A DNA stretch of 7,116 nt from an uncultured Ruminococcus sp. (lineage in GTDB: Bacteria; Bacillota; Clostridia; Oscillospirales; Acutalibacteraceae): NCBI GenBank assembly GCA_902767175.1, contig CACXGH010000012.1, forward strand, positions 1-7,116. Direction: 5' to 3'. Both the position numbers and the translations under genes were made by a program. The notes under the pieces are model-generated. The model was not told where the DNA came from, ran no database searches, and was given only the letters and a program-made list of their open reading frames with translations. Of the stretch, positions 5,999 to 7,116 are shown piece by piece. The first letter of the stretch is position 1, and every line of letters begins with the position of its first letter.

Positions 5999-6180
5999 TT
6001 TAAGAAATCGCTGAATAAATCACGCCTTACGGCTCAGCACCTGTCTTGCTTGCCCTTTTTCCGCCATCTTGCTGAAAAATTTCTTGACAACCGACAGGTT
6101 GCCTGCGGTATTTTTGCACAACCTGACGAAAAAATTGCTACCGCAATACAGGCACCGGATTTAATCAGCGCTTCCTTAAG
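5999..6180. mobile_element. MITE-like inverted-repeat element bounded by TTAA
   Basis: The ends at 5999-6021 and 6158-6180 are imperfect inverted repeats, 19 of 23 positions matching, with a shared core of CGCTGA-TAAATC. TTAA occurs at both outer ends (6000-6003 and 6176-6179), which could be a target duplication or simply part of the repeat. Inside are further pairings: CCTGTCTTGC 6040-6049 with GCAATACAGG 6143-6152 (one mismatch), TGCGGTA 6104-6110 with TACCGCA 6139-6145, and CAGGTTG 6095-6101 with CAACCTG 6119-6125. No transposase or other open frame of note lies within. Size, fold-back design and intergenic position fit a non-autonomous miniature transposon. Copy number elsewhere cannot be judged here. 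Confidence 0.6.
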
Positions 6181-6207
6181 AAGCCGTTATTTCTGAAACC
6201 AAACAAC

Positions 6208-6242
6208 TGCTAAAAGCAAAAAGTGGAGGTTGATCTGTTCTG
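6208..6242 (+). promoter_or_regulatory. sigG translation initiation region with non-AUG start
   Basis: GGAGG at 6225-6229 is a good SD, 10 nt before CTG at 6240-6242. The frame is closed upstream by TGA at 6231-6233, so initiation must lie after that. No ATG, GTG or TTG occurs in frame before 6372. A small perfect hairpin, TGCT 6208-6211 with AGCA 6215-6218, sits just upstream of the SD. I found no convincing sigma-A, sigma-F or sigma-G promoter between the MITE end (6180) and the SD. Confidence 0.55.
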
Positions 6243-7022
6243 TTCAATAAAGTCGAGATATGCGGAGTAAACACCGCACAGCTGCCTGTATTATCCGAAA
6301 AAAGAAAGCAGGAGCTTTTAAAAAGTATAAATGAAGGTACACCTTCGGAGAAGAAAAAAGCGAGAGAAGAAATGATAAACGGCAATCTGCGGCTTGTTCT
6401 GAGCGTAGTTACCCGTTTTTCAGGCCGGGGAGAAAACCCCGATGATCTTTTTCAGGTCGGCTGTATAGGACTAATAAAGGCTATAGATAATTTTGACTGC
6501 ACCAAGGACGTGCGGTTTTCCACCTATGGAGTGCCAATGATAATCGGAGAGGTAAAGAGATACCTCAGGGACCACAGTTCCGTCAGAGTAAGCCGTTCAT
6601 TGCGTGATATTGCCTACAGAGCAATGCAGGTCAAGGAGGAGTTCGTAAAACTGAACGACAGAGAGCCGACTATTGAGGAAATAGCTTCATCGCTGGGCTT
6701 GCCGAAGGAAAATGTCGTAATTGCGCTTGAAGCCATCGTTGAGCCTATTTCACTGTATGAGCCTGTATATTCAGACGGCACCGATACGATCTATGTAATG
6801 GATCAGATCGGCGACAGCAATGATGACAGAAGCTGGCTTGACGAAATAGCCCTCAAGGAAGCCGTCAGCTCACTTGGAGAGCGTGAGAAGAAAATACTCG
6901 TTCTGCGCTATTTAAAGGGCAGAACACAGGTCGAGGTAGCCGATGATATAGGAATAAGTCAGGCTCAGGTATCAAGGCTCGAAAAAGCTGCCCTGAAAAA
7001 AATAAAAAATGACTTACAGTAA
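6240..7022 (+). CDS. sigG: RNA polymerase sporulation sigma factor SigG, probable CTG start
   Basis: Sigma-G directs late gene expression in the forespore (small acid-soluble proteins, germination and DNA-protection genes). From CTG 6240 the product is 260 residues, the same length as B. subtilis SigG, and its N-terminus NKVEICGVNT (3-12) is the SigG hallmark. Region 2 covers about 47-110, with DDLFQVGCIGLIKAIDNFD (68-86) for core binding and FSTYGVPMIIGEVKRYLRD for -10 recognition. Region 3 follows with VSRSLRDIAYRA and the EPTIEEIASSLGL helices. Region 4 ends with the HTH VEVADDIGISQAQVSRLEKAA. The first in-frame ATG (6372) would delete the conserved 44 residues, so a non-AUG start, best CTG behind GGAGG, is inferred. 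In Bacillus sigG follows sigE; here a ferredoxin terminator and a MITE lie upstream, so it must have a separate promoter. A sequencing error hiding a normal start cannot be excluded. Confidence 0.93.
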   Translation: MFNKVEICGVNTAQLPVLSEKRKQELLKSINEGTPSEKKKAREEMINGNLRLVLSVVTRFSGRGENPDDLFQVGCIGLIKAIDNFDCTKDVRFSTYGVPMIIGEVKRYLRDHSSVRVSRSLRDIAYRAMQVKEEFVKLNDREPTIEEIASSLGLPKENVVIALEAIVEPISLYEPVYSDGTDTIYVMDQIGDSNDDRSWLDEIALKEAVSSLGEREKKILVLRYLKGRTQVEVADDIGISQAQVSRLEKAALKKIKNDLQ

Positions 7023-7091
7023 ATACAGTTGTAACACTTTCATTTTCTCTGCGTAATATGGAATGTAATCAATCAAAGGAGGAAATGTCTT

Positions 7092-7116
7092 ATGTGTAAC
7101 AATAACTTTTTCGGTA
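7092..7116 (+). CDS. Start of a small gene downstream of sigG, cut by window edge
   Basis: ATG at 7092 is preceded 9 nt upstream by AAAGGAGG (7075-7082), a near-perfect SD. Only eight codons are visible, reading MCNNNFFG. A Cys/Asn/Phe-rich opening like this recalls short sporulation or Cys-rich hypothetical proteins, but the product cannot be named. The 69-nt gap after sigG holds no hairpin terminator, so co-transcription with sigG is possible. A weak sigma-G-like -10 (CGTAATA, 7052-7058, one mismatch to CATWMTA) is present without a good -35. Confidence 0.6.

Noticed and set aside
6372..6374. ATG as the start of sigG
   Set aside because: It would remove 44 residues that include the SigG-specific VEICGVNT segment and start inside region 2.1; there is also no SD at a proper distance.

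Overview
The window reads as chromosomal DNA of an endospore-forming, low-to-mid GC Gram-positive anaerobe of class Clostridia. A Ruminococcus / [Eubacterium] siraeum-like Oscillospiraceae member is plausible, but that is inference. The support is strong AAAGGAGG-type ribosome binding sites, sigma-A promoters of TTGACA/TATAAT type, a forespore sigma-G gene, a clostridial 2[4Fe-4S] ferredoxin, a YerC/YecD TrpR-like protein and Hsp33. Most of it looks like ordinary core genome. The left edge and one 182-bp element are the parts that look foreign or unexplained.

Layout, left to right. (1) 1-75 is a GC-rich, hairpin-dense stretch running in from outside the window, with no recognised identity. 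(2) 75-487 holds a small XRE-type HTH regulator behind an extended -10 promoter and a near-perfect 28-bp palindrome (likely operator), closed by a hairpin terminator. (3) 493-1933 is an AGCS-family sodium:alanine/glycine symporter whose ribosome binding site can be buried in a stem. (4) 1945-3374 is a lipoprotein with its own promoter: Ser/Glu-rich stalk, fibronectin type III domain and a VanY-type (M15B) D,D-carboxypeptidase domain. (5) 3386-5521, on the minus strand, is a three-gene operon read right to left: yerC-like TrpR homologue, YqeM-like SAM methyltransferase and hslO (Hsp33), with tight coupling and one terminator. (6) 5668-5953 is a ferredoxin gene with a textbook promoter and terminator, divergent from the operon. 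(7) 5999-6180 is a MITE-like inverted-repeat element bounded by TTAA. (8) 6240-7022 is sigG, which appears to start at a CTG codon. (9) 7092-7116 is the first eight codons of a small downstream gene.

The products span amino-acid uptake, peptidoglycan trimming, redox stress response (Hsp33), electron transfer (ferredoxin) and late forespore transcription (sigma-G). No single pathway unites them. I see no CRISPR array, tRNA, rRNA, toxin-antitoxin pair or phage module, and no convincing new multi-gene system. The best leads are regulatory: the non-AUG start of sigG directly behind a MITE that has displaced or become its promoter region, the XRE palindrome, the sequestered SD of the symporter, and the unidentified structured GC-rich block at the left edge.
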